A stretch of 64,000 nucleotides of DNA from assembly GCA_026129545.1 (NCBI GenBank), contig JAHCHX010000001.1:371501-435500 (forward strand), written 5' to 3'. The stretch comes from Saprospiraceae bacterium (GTDB lineage Bacteria > Bacteroidota > Bacteroidia > Chitinophagales > Saprospiraceae). Below are positions 9,349 through 17,850 of the stretch, piece by piece; position 1 is the first letter of the stretch, and every line of letters starts with the position of its first letter. The translations under genes and the position numbers were made by a program. Below the pieces are notes generated by a model. The model was not told where the DNA came from and ran no database searches. It saw only the letters and a list, made by a program, of their open reading frames with translations.

Positions 9349-9491
9349 GTGGGTTTTGTTGGTTGAGATGAGACTTTTCAAGACATAGACTTTCCAGCGA
9401 GTAGCAACTTAGTCGGGTATTGGCTCGAAGCCACTACCCGAATGTGTCTGTTTTTTCATTTTTTTAAAACTCTTGATTCGCATAAGTCATG

Positions 9492-9528
9492 AAAACAAAA
9501 AAAGCCGCCTCGGTTTGGAGGCGGCTTT
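9492..9528 (-). terminator. Rho-independent terminator after tRNA-Glu
   Basis: An 11-bp perfect stem, AAAGCCGCCTC with GAGGCGGCTTT, with a 6-nt loop, followed on the minus strand by TTTTTTTGTTTT. Confidence 0.85.
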
Positions 9529-9529
9529 G

Positions 9530-9601
9530 TAGCCCGTACGGGAATCGAACCCGTGTTACAAGAATGAAAATCTTGCGTCCTAACCCCTAGACGAACGGGC
9601 C
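9530..9601 (-). tRNA. tRNA-Glu (anticodon TTC)
   Basis: The minus strand folds as a cloverleaf: acceptor GGCCCGT with ACGGGCT (first pair G-T) and A as discriminator, D arm GTCT...GGAC, anticodon stem CAAGA/TCTTG with loop TTTTCAT (anticodon TTC), and T arm ACGGG-TTCGATT-CCCGT. The CCA end is not encoded. It has its own -7 box at 9619-9626 and a terminator directly downstream, so it is a single-gene transcription unit. Confidence 0.95.
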
Positions 9602-9618
9602 TTCTTTCAAAAGCGGGG

Positions 9619-9626
9619 CAAAGATA
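9619..9626 (-). promoter_or_regulatory. -7 promoter box for tRNA-Glu
   Basis: Minus-strand TATCTTTG, exact fit to TAnnTTTG, 18 bp upstream of the mature 5' end. Confidence 0.6.
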
Positions 9627-9699
9627 GCAGTACAGATTTTTTAAAACCAAACCGCGTTTGAAATTTTTCTCAAAAATCTTCTTGCCGCGTTCGGCCTTC

Positions 9700-11520
9700 C
9701 TAAAACTTGTAGCGTCCCAAAAGTTCCATCGCTCGTTTTTGCACATCTGGGTCAACTTCCAATTCCGGCGCGTGATGCGGCTTTTTTCGAGCATCTATCA
9801 CCAATGGCCCGTGACATCCCCAATGTTTGAACTCGGTAAAGGATTGCACGCCATACACGTCGTGGCTCGGATTGGCGCGGGTGAACGTGACCCAAAGAAA
9901 ATTATTCAACGTCGCTGATGCGAACCGGCTGTCGTCCACCAAGAGCACGAGTGGAACGTGTGGCAGGTCGAACCGTTCGAGCCACTGGCAGAGCGATTCG
10001 GCTTGTTCGCGGGCTGTTTTTTCCACCTCGAATTTTGGGGACCGCACAGCCAACACTCCCGGCAGACAGAACAACGGCTCCCCAAATCCGGCGGGCAAAG
10101 AAAAATTTTCGGGAAGGGAGGCTTGCAAGGTTCGTCGTTGGTCGCCTCGACAAGCCACCACGAGTTTGGAACCCTCATTCCAGCCTGTGCCGGAGTAGTC
10201 GAGTGTATCAATGGTCGTGCGTGTGTGAAAATGCAAGTCGCGCGTCCAATCCACCCGTTCGAGAATATGTTGGAAAAATCGGGCGATGTCGTGCGTATCC
10301 AAATTCGGGTTGTCGTCGGCAGCAGCGATAAAGAGGAACTTCGCCAAGGAGGTTTGCCCCGAACCCAATATTCGGTTTGCGATGGTCAGTATTTCCTCCG
10401 GCTTGCGCTCGCGGAAGGGCATATAACGTTCATTACCAATGGCCAAGAGGAGGGGGTGAACGCCAGAGGCATCCACAGCGTGGATTTCCTTGACACCGGG
10501 AAATTCTTGAGAAGTGAGCGGGGCCACCAATTCATGGATGAGCCAGCCAAAACTGCTGTCCTCCATCGGCGGGCGACCCACCACGCTGAAGTGCCACAAG
10601 GGGTCTTTGCGATGATACACCTTGTGCACGCGCATCACTGGGAAATCATGCGTTAGCGAGTAGTACCCCAAGTGGTCGCCAAAAGGCCCTTCGGGTTTCT
10701 TCACGTCTTTCAGAATCTCGCCCGTGATGACGAAATCGGCATCCGCGCTCAGAAAATGCCCATCCCGACGGGCGTAGCGGAAGCGCCGCCCGGCCAGCAT
10801 CCCCGCAAAGGTCAGTTCGCTCAAGCCCTCCGGGAGCGGCATGATGGCCGAAAACGCATGGCTCGGCGGCCCGCCGACAAAAATGCTGCATCGAAAGGGC
10901 AGGTCGCTTTTGTTGTATTTGGAGTGGTGCACGCCGATGCCTCGATGGAGTTGGTAGTGCATCCCGATTTCTTCGTTGGGGATGTAATCGTTGCCGGAAA
11001 GTTGGATGCGATACATTCCGAGGTTCGATTGCATCACGTTGCCGAGCGCATCGGGGTCTTCGGTATAGACCTGCGGCATGGTGATGAACGCGCCGCCGTC
11101 CATGGGCCAGCTCTTGATTTGAGGCAATTGGTCAATCGAGGTGGTGCCGTAAGTGACTGGAGCGCCGAACCGACTGCGCATCGGCAGGGCAGACAAAGCC
11201 GTGAAGGGCGCACCGAGGTAACGCCCCGGCTTTTTCAGCATAGAGGTAGGGTCTTTTTTGAGTTCAATGACACGCTTCACCCGGTCGAGGGTGTGACGGA
11301 AGAGAAATGCCGTGCGCTCGAAAGTGCCGTAAATATTGCTTACTGCCTGAAAAGGACTGCCTTTCACCCGCTCAAACAAGATGGCAGGGCCTTGGCGCTC
11401 GAACACCTGCCGATGTATCTCGGCGATATCGAGGTGTGGGTCAACTTCTTCCTTGACGCGCAGCAACTGCCCGTGTCGTTCGAGGTCAAGCACGGCAGCG
11501 CGGAGGGATGTATATGCCAT
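9700..11520 (-). CDS. UbiD-family decarboxylase
   Basis: 606 residues, longer than E. coli UbiD (~490) but within the range of Bacteroidota members. The start SLRAAVLDLERHGQLLRVKEEVDPHLDIAEIHRQV and the core segment EGPFGDHLGYYS (metal/prenyl-FMN site) with the E-R-E region identify the family. These enzymes use prenylated FMN to decarboxylate aromatic acids; in Bacteroidota a likely job is a menaquinone (possibly futalosine-route) step, which is inference. It begins 3 bp after the START-domain gene, so the two are probably one transcription unit. Confidence 0.88.
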   Translation of the reverse strand: MAYTSLRAAVLDLERHGQLLRVKEEVDPHLDIAEIHRQVFERQGPAILFERVKGSPFQAVSNIYGTFERTAFLFRHTLDRVKRVIELKKDPTSMLKKPGRYLGAPFTALSALPMRSRFGAPVTYGTTSIDQLPQIKSWPMDGGAFITMPQVYTEDPDALGNVMQSNLGMYRIQLSGNDYIPNEEIGMHYQLHRGIGVHHSKYNKSDLPFRCSIFVGGPPSHAFSAIMPLPEGLSELTFAGMLAGRRFRYARRDGHFLSADADFVITGEILKDVKKPEGPFGDHLGYYSLTHDFPVMRVHKVYHRKDPLWHFSVVGRPPMEDSSFGWLIHELVAPLTSQEFPGVKEIHAVDASGVHPLLLAIGNERYMPFRERKPEEILTIANRILGSGQTSLAKFLFIAAADDNPNLDTHDIARFFQHILERVDWTRDLHFHTRTTIDTLDYSGTGWNEGSKLVVACRGDQRRTLQASLPENFSLPAGFGEPLFCLPGVLAVRSPKFEVEKTAREQAESLCQWLERFDLPHVPLVLLVDDSRFASATLNNFLWVTFTRANPSHDVYGVQSFTEFKHWGCHGPLVIDARKKPHHAPELEVDPDVQKRAMELLGRYKF

Positions 11521-11522
11521 GT

Positions 11523-12182
11523 TTAGTCCTTGATGTAGGCCAATTTGGCGGCTTGGTATTTTGGCTGTTGGAGTATTTTGCGCATTCCGTTGAGGGTTTC
11601 GCGAGGCCCCATGTCAATCGCCATATTTACCAACCAATCGGGTATGTTGCCGCCGGGATTGGAGTGAATGTAGTATTCGATATTGATTTGACCACTGGTG
11701 CCGGGCGTGATGGTCCATTTGGTTGTGGTAGTCTTGATGCGCACCACGCCTTTTTGCTCGGGGATGCGGGAGGGCTTTGCATGGCCGGTAGAGGTGATTT
11801 TTTTCGTCGTCGAGTCTTGCTCCATCTTTGAGTGCACCACGATGTCGCGGTCGCTCAGCGGCCACGGGAAATCAAGTTTGGAGTAGTAGTAGAACTCTCG
11901 CTCGTTTACCTGTTGGAGCAGTTTGGCTTCCGAGATTTTGTAGCCCCACACGGGGTAGTTGTCCACCTCGTTGAGCAATTGGACAGCACCGGAAAGGGTG
12001 GCTTTCATGGTGGTGAGCATTTTTATCTCGTGCACGTCGGAGGTCTTCCTGTAATAGACTTTCACACCGTCTTTTTCGCTTTTAAAAATCCAGTCACCAC
12101 TTTTTTGGGCAAGAACGGATTGGAGCAGCAGAGTGAATGAGACAATGGAGAGGAGTAGTTTTTGGGAAAAAAAATAGCGCAT
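11523..12182 (-). CDS. START-domain (lipid-binding fold) secreted protein
   Basis: 219 residues from the ATG at 12182; the frame is open further upstream without coding character. A signal peptide (MRYFFSQKLLLSIVSFTLLL...SVLAQ) is followed by a START/SRPBCC domain: WIFKSEKDGVKVYYRK, then FPWPLSDRDIVV and the C-terminal amphipathic helix. START domains bind lipids in a cavity; bacterial periplasmic ones have no settled role. It stands 3 bp before the UbiD-family gene. Confidence 0.8.
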   Translation of the reverse strand: MRYFFSQKLLLSIVSFTLLLQSVLAQKSGDWIFKSEKDGVKVYYRKTSDVHEIKMLTTMKATLSGAVQLLNEVDNYPVWGYKISEAKLLQQVNEREFYYYSKLDFPWPLSDRDIVVHSKMEQDSTTKKITSTGHAKPSRIPEQKGVVRIKTTTTKWTITPGTSGQINIEYYIHSNPGGNIPDWLVNMAIDMGPRETLNGMRKILQQPKYQAAKLAYIKD

Positions 12183-12401
12183 GGGAGTAGTGGTTGTGTT
12201 GTTCAAGTCAAATGTGAATCCGGGGGTTAAAGACCATGCCAAAACGCAAAGGTTGGGCACCTTGTTTCGAGAAGGCGTAAAATGTGGTATGCTGGCTTGG
12301 CTTGCCCCGCGCGTTCATTCGACTCTCCACTGTTCACGCCTGTTGCAAGCGCGGCAACATTTTAGCCGAAAATCAAAAAATTCAGGAGTTGTGCTTGTGG
12401 T

Positions 12402-13931
12402 TCAATTTGTCGTCAAAAACAAACCCGCCCCAAAACCCAATGGCAAATCCAACAAAATCCAGACAATCAGGAGGAGCACCCACCCGATGAAAAACACCAC
12501 CGTGTATGGGAGCATGGTGGACACCACCGTGCCGATGCCCGCACGGCTGTCGTATCGCTGGATAAAGGCTACAATGAGCGCGAAATAAGACATCATGGGC
12601 GAGATGATGTTCGTGATGCTGTCGCCTACTCGATAAGCAGCCTGTGTGAACTCTGGCGAGTAACCCAGCAGCATGAACATGGGGATAAACACGGGCGCCA
12701 TAATCGCCCACTTGGCCGAGGCGCTGCCCATCACGAGATTGATGGTGGCCGACACACATACAAAGGCTATCATCAGCGGGATAGGGCCAAGCCCGGAGGC
12801 GCGCAACGCATCGGCACCCTTCACCGCCACCACCAGCCCGATATTGGTCCAGTTGAAATAGGCCACAAACTGTGCGGCAAAAAACACCAGCACAATGTAG
12901 GAGCCGAGGGTTTCCATGCTCTTGGCCATGCCTTTCATCACATCGGCATCACTTTTCACCGTACGGGCGCCGATGCCGTAGGCGATACCCACGAATGCGG
13001 CTCCCAAAAACAACAAAGCCACGATCCCCGACATAAAGGGCGATTTCAGGATTTCGCCTGTTTCAGGGTTGCGCAAATAGCCGCCTTCTGGAATCAATCC
13101 GCCAAGGATGAGCGCCGTGAACAATACCGCCGCCACAAGCGCAAACCACAACCCACGCTGTTCGGACGAATCCAAAGGCTTGATTTCCTCCGGTTGCTCG
13201 CTGCCCTCGTATTTGCCCAATCGCGGCTCCACCACCCGCTCCGTCACCCACGCGCCCAAAAACGTAATCAGGAAAGTGGAAACTGCCATGAAATAGTAAT
13301 TGCAAGCGGGGTTGATGGTGTATTCTGGTGAAATAATCCGCGCAGCCTCTTGCGACAAGCCTGCCAAGAGCGGGTCAATGGTGCCCAACAACAGATTGGC
13401 ACTATAGCCGCCCGACACGCCCGCGAACGCCGCCGCCAAACCCGCCAAAGGATGCCGCCCTGCCGCCAAAAAGATGATGGCCGACAACGGAACCAACAGC
13501 ACATAGCCTACCTCGCTGGCCGTGTTGGACATCACGCCTGCAAACACGATGACCAGCGTGAGCAAGCGGGCTGGCGATTTCAGGACAATCAGGCGCAACG
13601 CAGTGCCAATCAGCCCCGTGCCTTCGGCAATGCCGATGCCCAAAAGCGACACCAGCACCGTGCCCAAAGGCGCGAAGCCTGTGAAATTGCCAATCATGTT
13701 CGTCAGGATGCGATGCAGCCCTTCCGCTGAGACGAGATTGACCACCGCAATATCTTTGCCCGTGCCGGGATGCGTCACCGTCAGGTTGAAAAGGCTCAAA
13801 AACCAACTCAGGAGAATCACAAAAATGGCGAAGCCCGCAAAAAGGGTGGCAGGATGCGGCAAAGCATTGCCGAGGCGTTCCACGATGTTCAGAAATCGGC
13901 TGACCCAGCCGCTACCGTTCTTTTTCATCAA
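12402..13931 (-). CDS. AbgT-family transporter (p-aminobenzoyl-glutamate type)
   Basis: 509 residues with about 11-13 membrane segments. The N-terminus ([19 protein letters not shown]) and the segments [19 protein letters not shown] and [21 protein letters not shown] are characteristic of AbgT/MtrF. Known members move p-aminobenzoyl-glutamate or export sulfonamide-like compounds with the proton gradient. Nothing nearby points to folate metabolism. A -7 box lies at 13960-13967. Confidence 0.92.
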   Translation of the reverse strand: MMKKNGSGWVSRFLNIVERLGNALPHPATLFAGFAIFVILLSWFLSLFNLTVTHPGTGKDIAVVNLVSAEGLHRILTNMIGNFTGFAPLGTVLVSLLGIGIAEGTGLIGTALRLIVLKSPARLLTLVIVFAGVMSNTASEVGYVLLVPLSAIIFLAAGRHPLAGLAAAFAGVSGGYSANLLLGTIDPLLAGLSQEAARIISPEYTINPACNYYFMAVSTFLITFLGAWVTERVVEPRLGKYEGSEQPEEIKPLDSSEQRGLWFALVAAVLFTALILGGLIPEGGYLRNPETGEILKSPFMSGIVALLFLGAAFVGIAYGIGARTVKSDADVMKGMAKSMETLGSYIVLVFFAAQFVAYFNWTNIGLVVAVKGADALRASGLGPIPLMIAFVCVSATINLVMGSASAKWAIMAPVFIPMFMLLGYSPEFTQAAYRVGDSITNIISPMMSYFALIVAFIQRYDSRAGIGTVVSTMLPYTVVFFIGWVLLLIVWILLDLPLGFGAGLFLTTN

Positions 13932-13959
13932 GTTGAGCGTTTCGTTCTTTTGTTGGGCT

Positions 13960-13967
13960 CAAATGTA
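13960..13967 (-). promoter_or_regulatory. -7 promoter box for the AbgT transporter
   Basis: Minus-strand TACATTTG, 29 bp upstream of the ATG at 13931. Confidence 0.5.
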
Positions 13968-14026
13968 GGAGCCGCTTTCGACTTGGGCGCTCTTGACGAA
14001 AAAAAATCAGGGTAAAGCCTTTCATG

Positions 14027-14122
14027 CCTTGATTTGCCAGGATTTATCAGTTCACCATGATGATGTCCTCGATTTTGAATGAATCAGGACTTCGTCTATG
14101 TTGAGAACTTGGCGGCGCGAGG
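14027..14122 (+). repeat. Dispersed ~96-bp repeat, copy B
   Basis: Begins CCTTGATTTGCCAGGATTTA, contains CATGATGATGTCCTCGATTT, and ends AACTTGGCGGCGCGAGG. It lies between nosY (end) and the AbgT transporter (start), again with the CCTTGATT end facing a minus-strand start codon. Confidence 0.65.
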
Positions 14123-14226
14123 TGTCAATTTTATCATTTTTGCCTCAAAGACACAGACCCCAAGGAATTGATTGATAAAGTTTTGTGCCTTCGTGGCGAA
14201 ATTTAGGTGACGGCGTGCCAAAAGTC

Positions 14227-15114
14227 TTACAAATCCTTTCGCTTAAAAATTCGCACCGCCCACCACATCGGCAAGGCCGCCCACAGCAACAACACCGCTG
14301 CCGCAAAAGCGATGCCCCAGCCCGTGCCGAGGAATTCCCGGAACAATGCCCCAGTGTAGCCCATGAGTGCCGAGATGTCCATTTGCAACAGAACGACCAC
14401 GCGGGCAAGGTCAATCGGATTCAAGGAAACAAAGGCGAGCATGGCTTTTTCCAACGGATAGTCGGCAAATGAAAACATCAAGAATAGTAGCAGCGCATCG
14501 TAGAGCAGTGAAAAGAAAAACCACAACAGCAGCGCCACGCCGATTCCCTTTGCCTTGTCGCGTGTGGCGACAGAGGCCAACATCGCGATAGAGACAAACA
14601 CGACCGTAAGCCCAATGGCTGCTGCCAAAAGCGAAAGTCCGGTGGCGTTCGGTGTGAAAAGAAATATCGGCAGGCCCATGCCTACTGCCACCGCCATGCT
14701 CAGTGCCAATGTCAGTCCCCAAAACTCGCTCCACACGATGACGCTCCGCCGAATGGGTTGGGCAGCCAGCAATTCGATGAACTCATAAGAGTTGTAAAAA
14801 TGAATGGTGGCGAACACGATGCTCACCAATGGAGTGACGATTAACGCGATATTGAGCAGGCTTACCAAGCCTTTGGTGGGAGCGTCGCTAAGGTTGAACA
14901 CTCCAAATGACACCGCCAGCAGGAACAGCGTGTAACCAATGACGATGCGGTTTTGGAGAATGTCGTAAAGGACGTATTTGACGATGCGGAACATAGGCGC
15001 GTTTTTGCGGCCTGACGACTCCAAGCCGTCTGAGCGCTTCGAGGCCATTGCTTGGCGTATATCGGTCGGACGACTTGGATTCGCCAAGCCGATGAACGTT
15101 TCGGTCGTTTTCAT
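14227..15114 (-). CDS. nosY: NosY-type ABC transporter permease
   Basis: 295 residues with six membrane segments. MFRIVKYVLYDILQNR near residue 41 is the usual NosY N-terminus, so the first 40 residues may be an extension; however the first ATG overlaps the nosF stop as ATGA (15111-15114), which favours coupled translation from there. With NosF it forms the ABC transporter that, with NosD, supports CuZ-cluster assembly of nitrous oxide reductase, probably by exporting a sulfur species. It is the last gene of the nos cluster. Confidence 0.88.
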   Translation of the reverse strand: MKTTETFIGLANPSRPTDIRQAMASKRSDGLESSGRKNAPMFRIVKYVLYDILQNRIVIGYTLFLLAVSFGVFNLSDAPTKGLVSLLNIALIVTPLVSIVFATIHFYNSYEFIELLAAQPIRRSVIVWSEFWGLTLALSMAVAVGMGLPIFLFTPNATGLSLLAAAIGLTVVFVSIAMLASVATRDKAKGIGVALLLWFFFSLLYDALLLFLMFSFADYPLEKAMLAFVSLNPIDLARVVVLLQMDISALMGYTGALFREFLGTGWGIAFAAAVLLLWAALPMWWAVRIFKRKDL

Positions 15115-15827
15115 GCTGCGGTATTTTGTTTCATTACTTGTGCCAGTGCGCGGTTGAGTCTGTCTTCGCCCGTGCGGGCTTTCAAATCTTCGATGGGCTG
15201 ATAAAACTGGACCTTGCCCTCTATGATATACATCACATCGGTTGTCAGTTCCTCTAAATCGCTGAGAATGTGAGAGGTGACCAGCACCAGTTTGCCTTTC
15301 TTTTTTTCGGCCAATACTTTTTCTTTCAACAATTCAGAGGCCAACGGGTCGAGTCCGGCGGTCGGCTCGTCCAGAATCAGCACATCCGGGTCAAAGAGAA
15401 AAGCGAGGCAGGCGCTCACTTTTTGGCGGGTGCCGCCGGAGAGCGTGCGCATCGTTTTGTTCTCAAATTTTTCCACTTCATAGGCCCGCATCAGGTCGTC
15501 GTCCACCCGACTGAACGTGCCGCGCCGGATTTCCCGCACCATATCGAACAATTGCCCGACGCGCATATTGTCGGGGTAGCGCCCGATTTGGGGCATATAG
15601 CCGATGTGCCGCCGGTAGTCCCAATGGCCGAGGATGGGTTCGCCGTTGAGCGTCACGTCGCCGCTGTCAGGAATGACAAGGCCAAGCAAGCATTTGAGAA
15701 AAGTCGTTTTCCCGGAGCCGTTTGGCCCCACGAGCGATATGGCTTGCCCCGCGTCCATGCGGACGCTGATGCCGTCGAGGGCTTTCATTTTGCCGAAGGA
15801 CTTGGTGAGTCGGATGGATTCGAGCAT
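15111..15827 (-). CDS. nosF: NosF ABC transporter ATP-binding protein
   Basis: 238 residues. Walker A is GPNGSGKTT near residue 34, the signature LSGGTRQKVS near 130, and Walker B VLILDEPTAGLDP near 149. It pairs with NosY, whose ATG overlaps its stop. The start codon is only 13 bp from the first unit of the decamer array, which therefore occupies the whole 5' region; no promoter is visible between the array and the ATG, so expression must come through or from the array. Confidence 0.9.
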   Translation of the reverse strand: MLESIRLTKSFGKMKALDGISVRMDAGQAISLVGPNGSGKTTFLKCLLGLVIPDSGDVTLNGEPILGHWDYRRHIGYMPQIGRYPDNMRVGQLFDMVREIRRGTFSRVDDDLMRAYEVEKFENKTMRTLSGGTRQKVSACLAFLFDPDVLILDEPTAGLDPLASELLKEKVLAEKKKGKLVLVTSHILSDLEELTTDVMYIIEGKVQFYQPIEDLKARTGEDRLNRALAQVMKQNTAA

Positions 15828-15840
15828 TTTGTTAAAGTTG

Positions 15841-16450
15841 ATGAGGGTTGATGAGGGTTGATGAGGGTTGATGAGGGTTGGTGAGGGTTGATGAGGGTTG
15901 GTGAGGGTTGATGAGGGTTGATGAGGGTTGATGAGGGTTGATGAGAGTTGATGAGGGTTGGTGAGGGTTGATGAGGGTTGATGAGGGTTGATGAGGGTTG
16001 ATGAGGGTTGATGAGGGTTGGTGAGGGTTGATGAGGGTTGGTGAGGGTTGATGAGGGTTGATGAGGGTTGATGAGGGTTGATGAGGGTTGATGAGGGTTG
16101 ATGAAGGTTGATGAGGGTTGATGAGGGTTGATGAGGGTTGATGAGGGTTGATGAGGGTTGATGAGGGTTGATGAGGGTTGATGAGGGTTGATGAGGGTTG
16201 ATGAGGGTTGATGAGGGTTGATGAAGGTTGATGAGGGTTGATGAGGGTTGATGAGGGTTGATGAGGGTTGATGAAGGTTGATGAAGGTTGATGAGGGTTG
16301 ATGAGGGTTGATGAAGGTTGATGAGGGTTGATGAGGGTTGATAAGGGTTGATGAAGGTTGATGAAGGTTGATGAGGGTTGATGAAGGTTGATGAAGGTTG
16401 ATGAAGGTTGATGAGGGTTGATGAGGGTTGATGAGGGTTGATGAGGGTTG
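15841..16450. repeat. Decamer minisatellite: 61 tandem copies of ATGAGGGTTG
   Basis: Sixty-one contiguous 10-bp units, nearly all ATGAGGGTTG. Variants are clustered: GTGAGGGTTG in five units, all within the first 21; ATGAAGGTTG in ten units, all in the distal part. About 50 units keep GGG, spaced by 7 nt (TTGATGA), which satisfies the common G-quadruplex rule on the plus strand. The minus strand has no stop in any frame, giving a 215-codon open frame (15832-16479) of a 10-residue repeat that ends 4 bp before nosF. Confidence 0.97.
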
Positions 16451-16489
16451 ATGAAAAAATTACGCTGATAAGTCCTCATAAACTTTTAT

Positions 16490-16525
16490 CAACCTTCATC
16501 AACCCTCATCAACCCTCATCAACCC
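16490..16525. repeat. Inverted decamer units capping the array
   Basis: CAACCTTCAT, two CAACCCTCAT and a partial unit: the same decamer in opposite orientation, ending 3 bp from the fasciclin stop codon. Together with the main array they can form a hairpin in DNA or RNA. Confidence 0.85.
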
Positions 16526-16528
16526 AAT

Positions 16529-17092
16529 TTATTTCTGAAGCAACACCTCGTCAATCACATGGACGATGCCATTAGAGGCTGGCACGGAGGCCAAGATGTT
16601 GGCACCATTGACGGTGATTTTGCCATCTTTCACGCCGATGGTGACTTTGCCGTCGTTGGCCATCGGAATCACTTGCCCGTCATGGAGCATTTCTGTTTTA
16701 TAGACCGCGACCGCGACGTGGTATTGCAGCACATCTGCCAGGGCATCTTTTTTATCCGGCTTCAACAAACCTTCCACGGTGCCGGGAGGCAGTTTGTCAA
16801 AAGCTGCGTTGGTCGGTGCGAATACGGTGAAAGGCCCTGCGTTGGAGAGCACGTCCACAAGTTCGGCGGCTTTCACGGCGGCCACCAGCGTGGTGTGGTC
16901 GGGGCTGCCGACGGCGACTTTCACCACGTCTTTTTGCGACACATCATCCTGCACGGCGGATTGGCCGCCTCCAGCAGGCACAGCAGCATCGGTAGTGGTG
17001 GCTTTTTGGTCGGAAGAGGTGCCGGTGCAGTTGGTGAACCCAATCACCAACATCGCGCCGAACAGAGCGGAAACCAAGATATTGATTTTCAT
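16529..17092 (-). CDS. Fasciclin (FAS1) domain lipoprotein in the nos cluster
   Basis: 187 residues. A hydrophobic signal (MKINILVSALFGAMLVIGF) precedes TNC, a possible lipidation cysteine though not a canonical lipobox, then a low-complexity linker and one FAS1 domain: HTTLVAAVKAAELVDVL, GPFTVFAPTNAAFDKLP and a C-terminal NGIVHVIDEVLL. FAS1 domains mediate adhesion or bind small ligands; the reason for one in a nos cluster is not known to me. It is in line with the 4-TM gene upstream and with nosF beyond the array. Confidence 0.88.
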   Translation of the reverse strand: MKINILVSALFGAMLVIGFTNCTGTSSDQKATTTDAAVPAGGGQSAVQDDVSQKDVVKVAVGSPDHTTLVAAVKAAELVDVLSNAGPFTVFAPTNAAFDKLPPGTVEGLLKPDKKDALADVLQYHVAVAVYKTEMLHDGQVIPMANDGKVTIGVKDGKITVNGANILASVPASNGIVHVIDEVLLQK

Positions 17093-17136
17093 ACGACTGC
17101 TTTTTTATTTTGAAAAAATGAAAATAGGGAGTAGTG

Positions 17137-17484
17137 TTATTCGGATTGCTGCATGGCCGACAAAAGGAACAAGGCTCCTGCGGCAAACAGCGGTGCCGAA
17201 ATCAGCAGGAAGTTGTAGATATTTTGCGCCGCACCGAAGTGAAAGGTGAACACGATGCCTAAAAACAGGAATAGGATGCCCCCGAACAACCGATGTCTCC
17301 ACGCGACTGCCAAACTGCCGATGGTGACCCCTGCTGGCAACAGGTGCACGACAAAATCGCCGAATTGGTCGGCCAATGATTTGTCTATCTTGAACGCATC
17401 GAGGGCAAACAAAGCGAGCAGCCCGGCAAAGGCTATGGCGATGATTCGGGGCGACCAGAGCAGGTATTTTTCGCGCGTCGTCAT
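17137..17484 (-). CDS. Small four-helix membrane protein in the nos cluster
   Basis: 115 residues, with four predicted membrane helices (PRIIAIAFAGLLALFAL, FVVHLLPAGVTIGSLAVAW, LFGGILFLFLGIVFTF and NFLLISAPLFAAGALFLL). I do not recognise a characterised family. Short gaps to the cupin gene (35 bp) and the fasciclin gene (44 bp) put it in the nos transcription unit. The sequence offers no metal-binding motif. Confidence 0.75.
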   Translation of the reverse strand: MTTREKYLLWSPRIIAIAFAGLLALFALDAFKIDKSLADQFGDFVVHLLPAGVTIGSLAVAWRHRLFGGILFLFLGIVFTFHFGAAQNIYNFLLISAPLFAAGALFLLSAMQQSE

Positions 17485-17519
17485 GGTTCAAATTTTTGAA
17501 AATGAGTGAATTGCCGTCA

Positions 17520-17846
17520 TCATTTCAGCAACATCAACTTTGTTTTTTTCGACACCCTCACTCCGTGCATGACCTCTTTTGGCATCAGAACAATATCACC
17601 TTTTTTCAGCGTGCGCGCGATGCCACCGATGGTCACCGTCGCCTCGCCTTCGAGGCATTGCAGGTAGGCATTGCGCGGGGTTTTATGTTCCGGGATTTCT
17701 TGCCCTTCCAACAAGGCGAATAGGGTGAGGCTGAACCCTTCTTCCCGGAATAGCACCTTGCTATTGAATTTATCGGGTCTGAAATCCAGTTGGTCGGTTA
17801 GTTGGATTGCGATTCCTGTTTCAGGTTGTGCGGGTGTGTTTTCCAT
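17520..17846 (-). CDS. Small cupin-domain protein in the nos cluster
   Basis: 108 residues, one cupin barrel: LTLFALLEGQEIPEHKTPRN (motif 1; the usual second His is replaced by Pro/Arg-Asn) and LKKGDIVLMPKEVMHGV (motif 2). No signal peptide, so probably cytoplasmic. It starts 4 bp after the nosD stop, which implies co-transcription. Such cupins may sense or bind a small molecule or metal; only one clear metal-binding His pair remains, so an enzymatic role is uncertain. Confidence 0.8.
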   Translation of the reverse strand: MENTPAQPETGIAIQLTDQLDFRPDKFNSKVLFREEGFSLTLFALLEGQEIPEHKTPRNAYLQCLEGEATVTIGGIARTLKKGDIVLMPKEVMHGVRVSKKTKLMLLK

Positions 17847-17850
17847 GATT

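Noticed and set aside
15841..16450. CRISPR-like or telomere-like array
   Set aside because: Units are contiguous 10-mers with no unique spacers, and the array is internal; the GGGTTGATGA pattern only resembles telomeric repeats in being G-rich.
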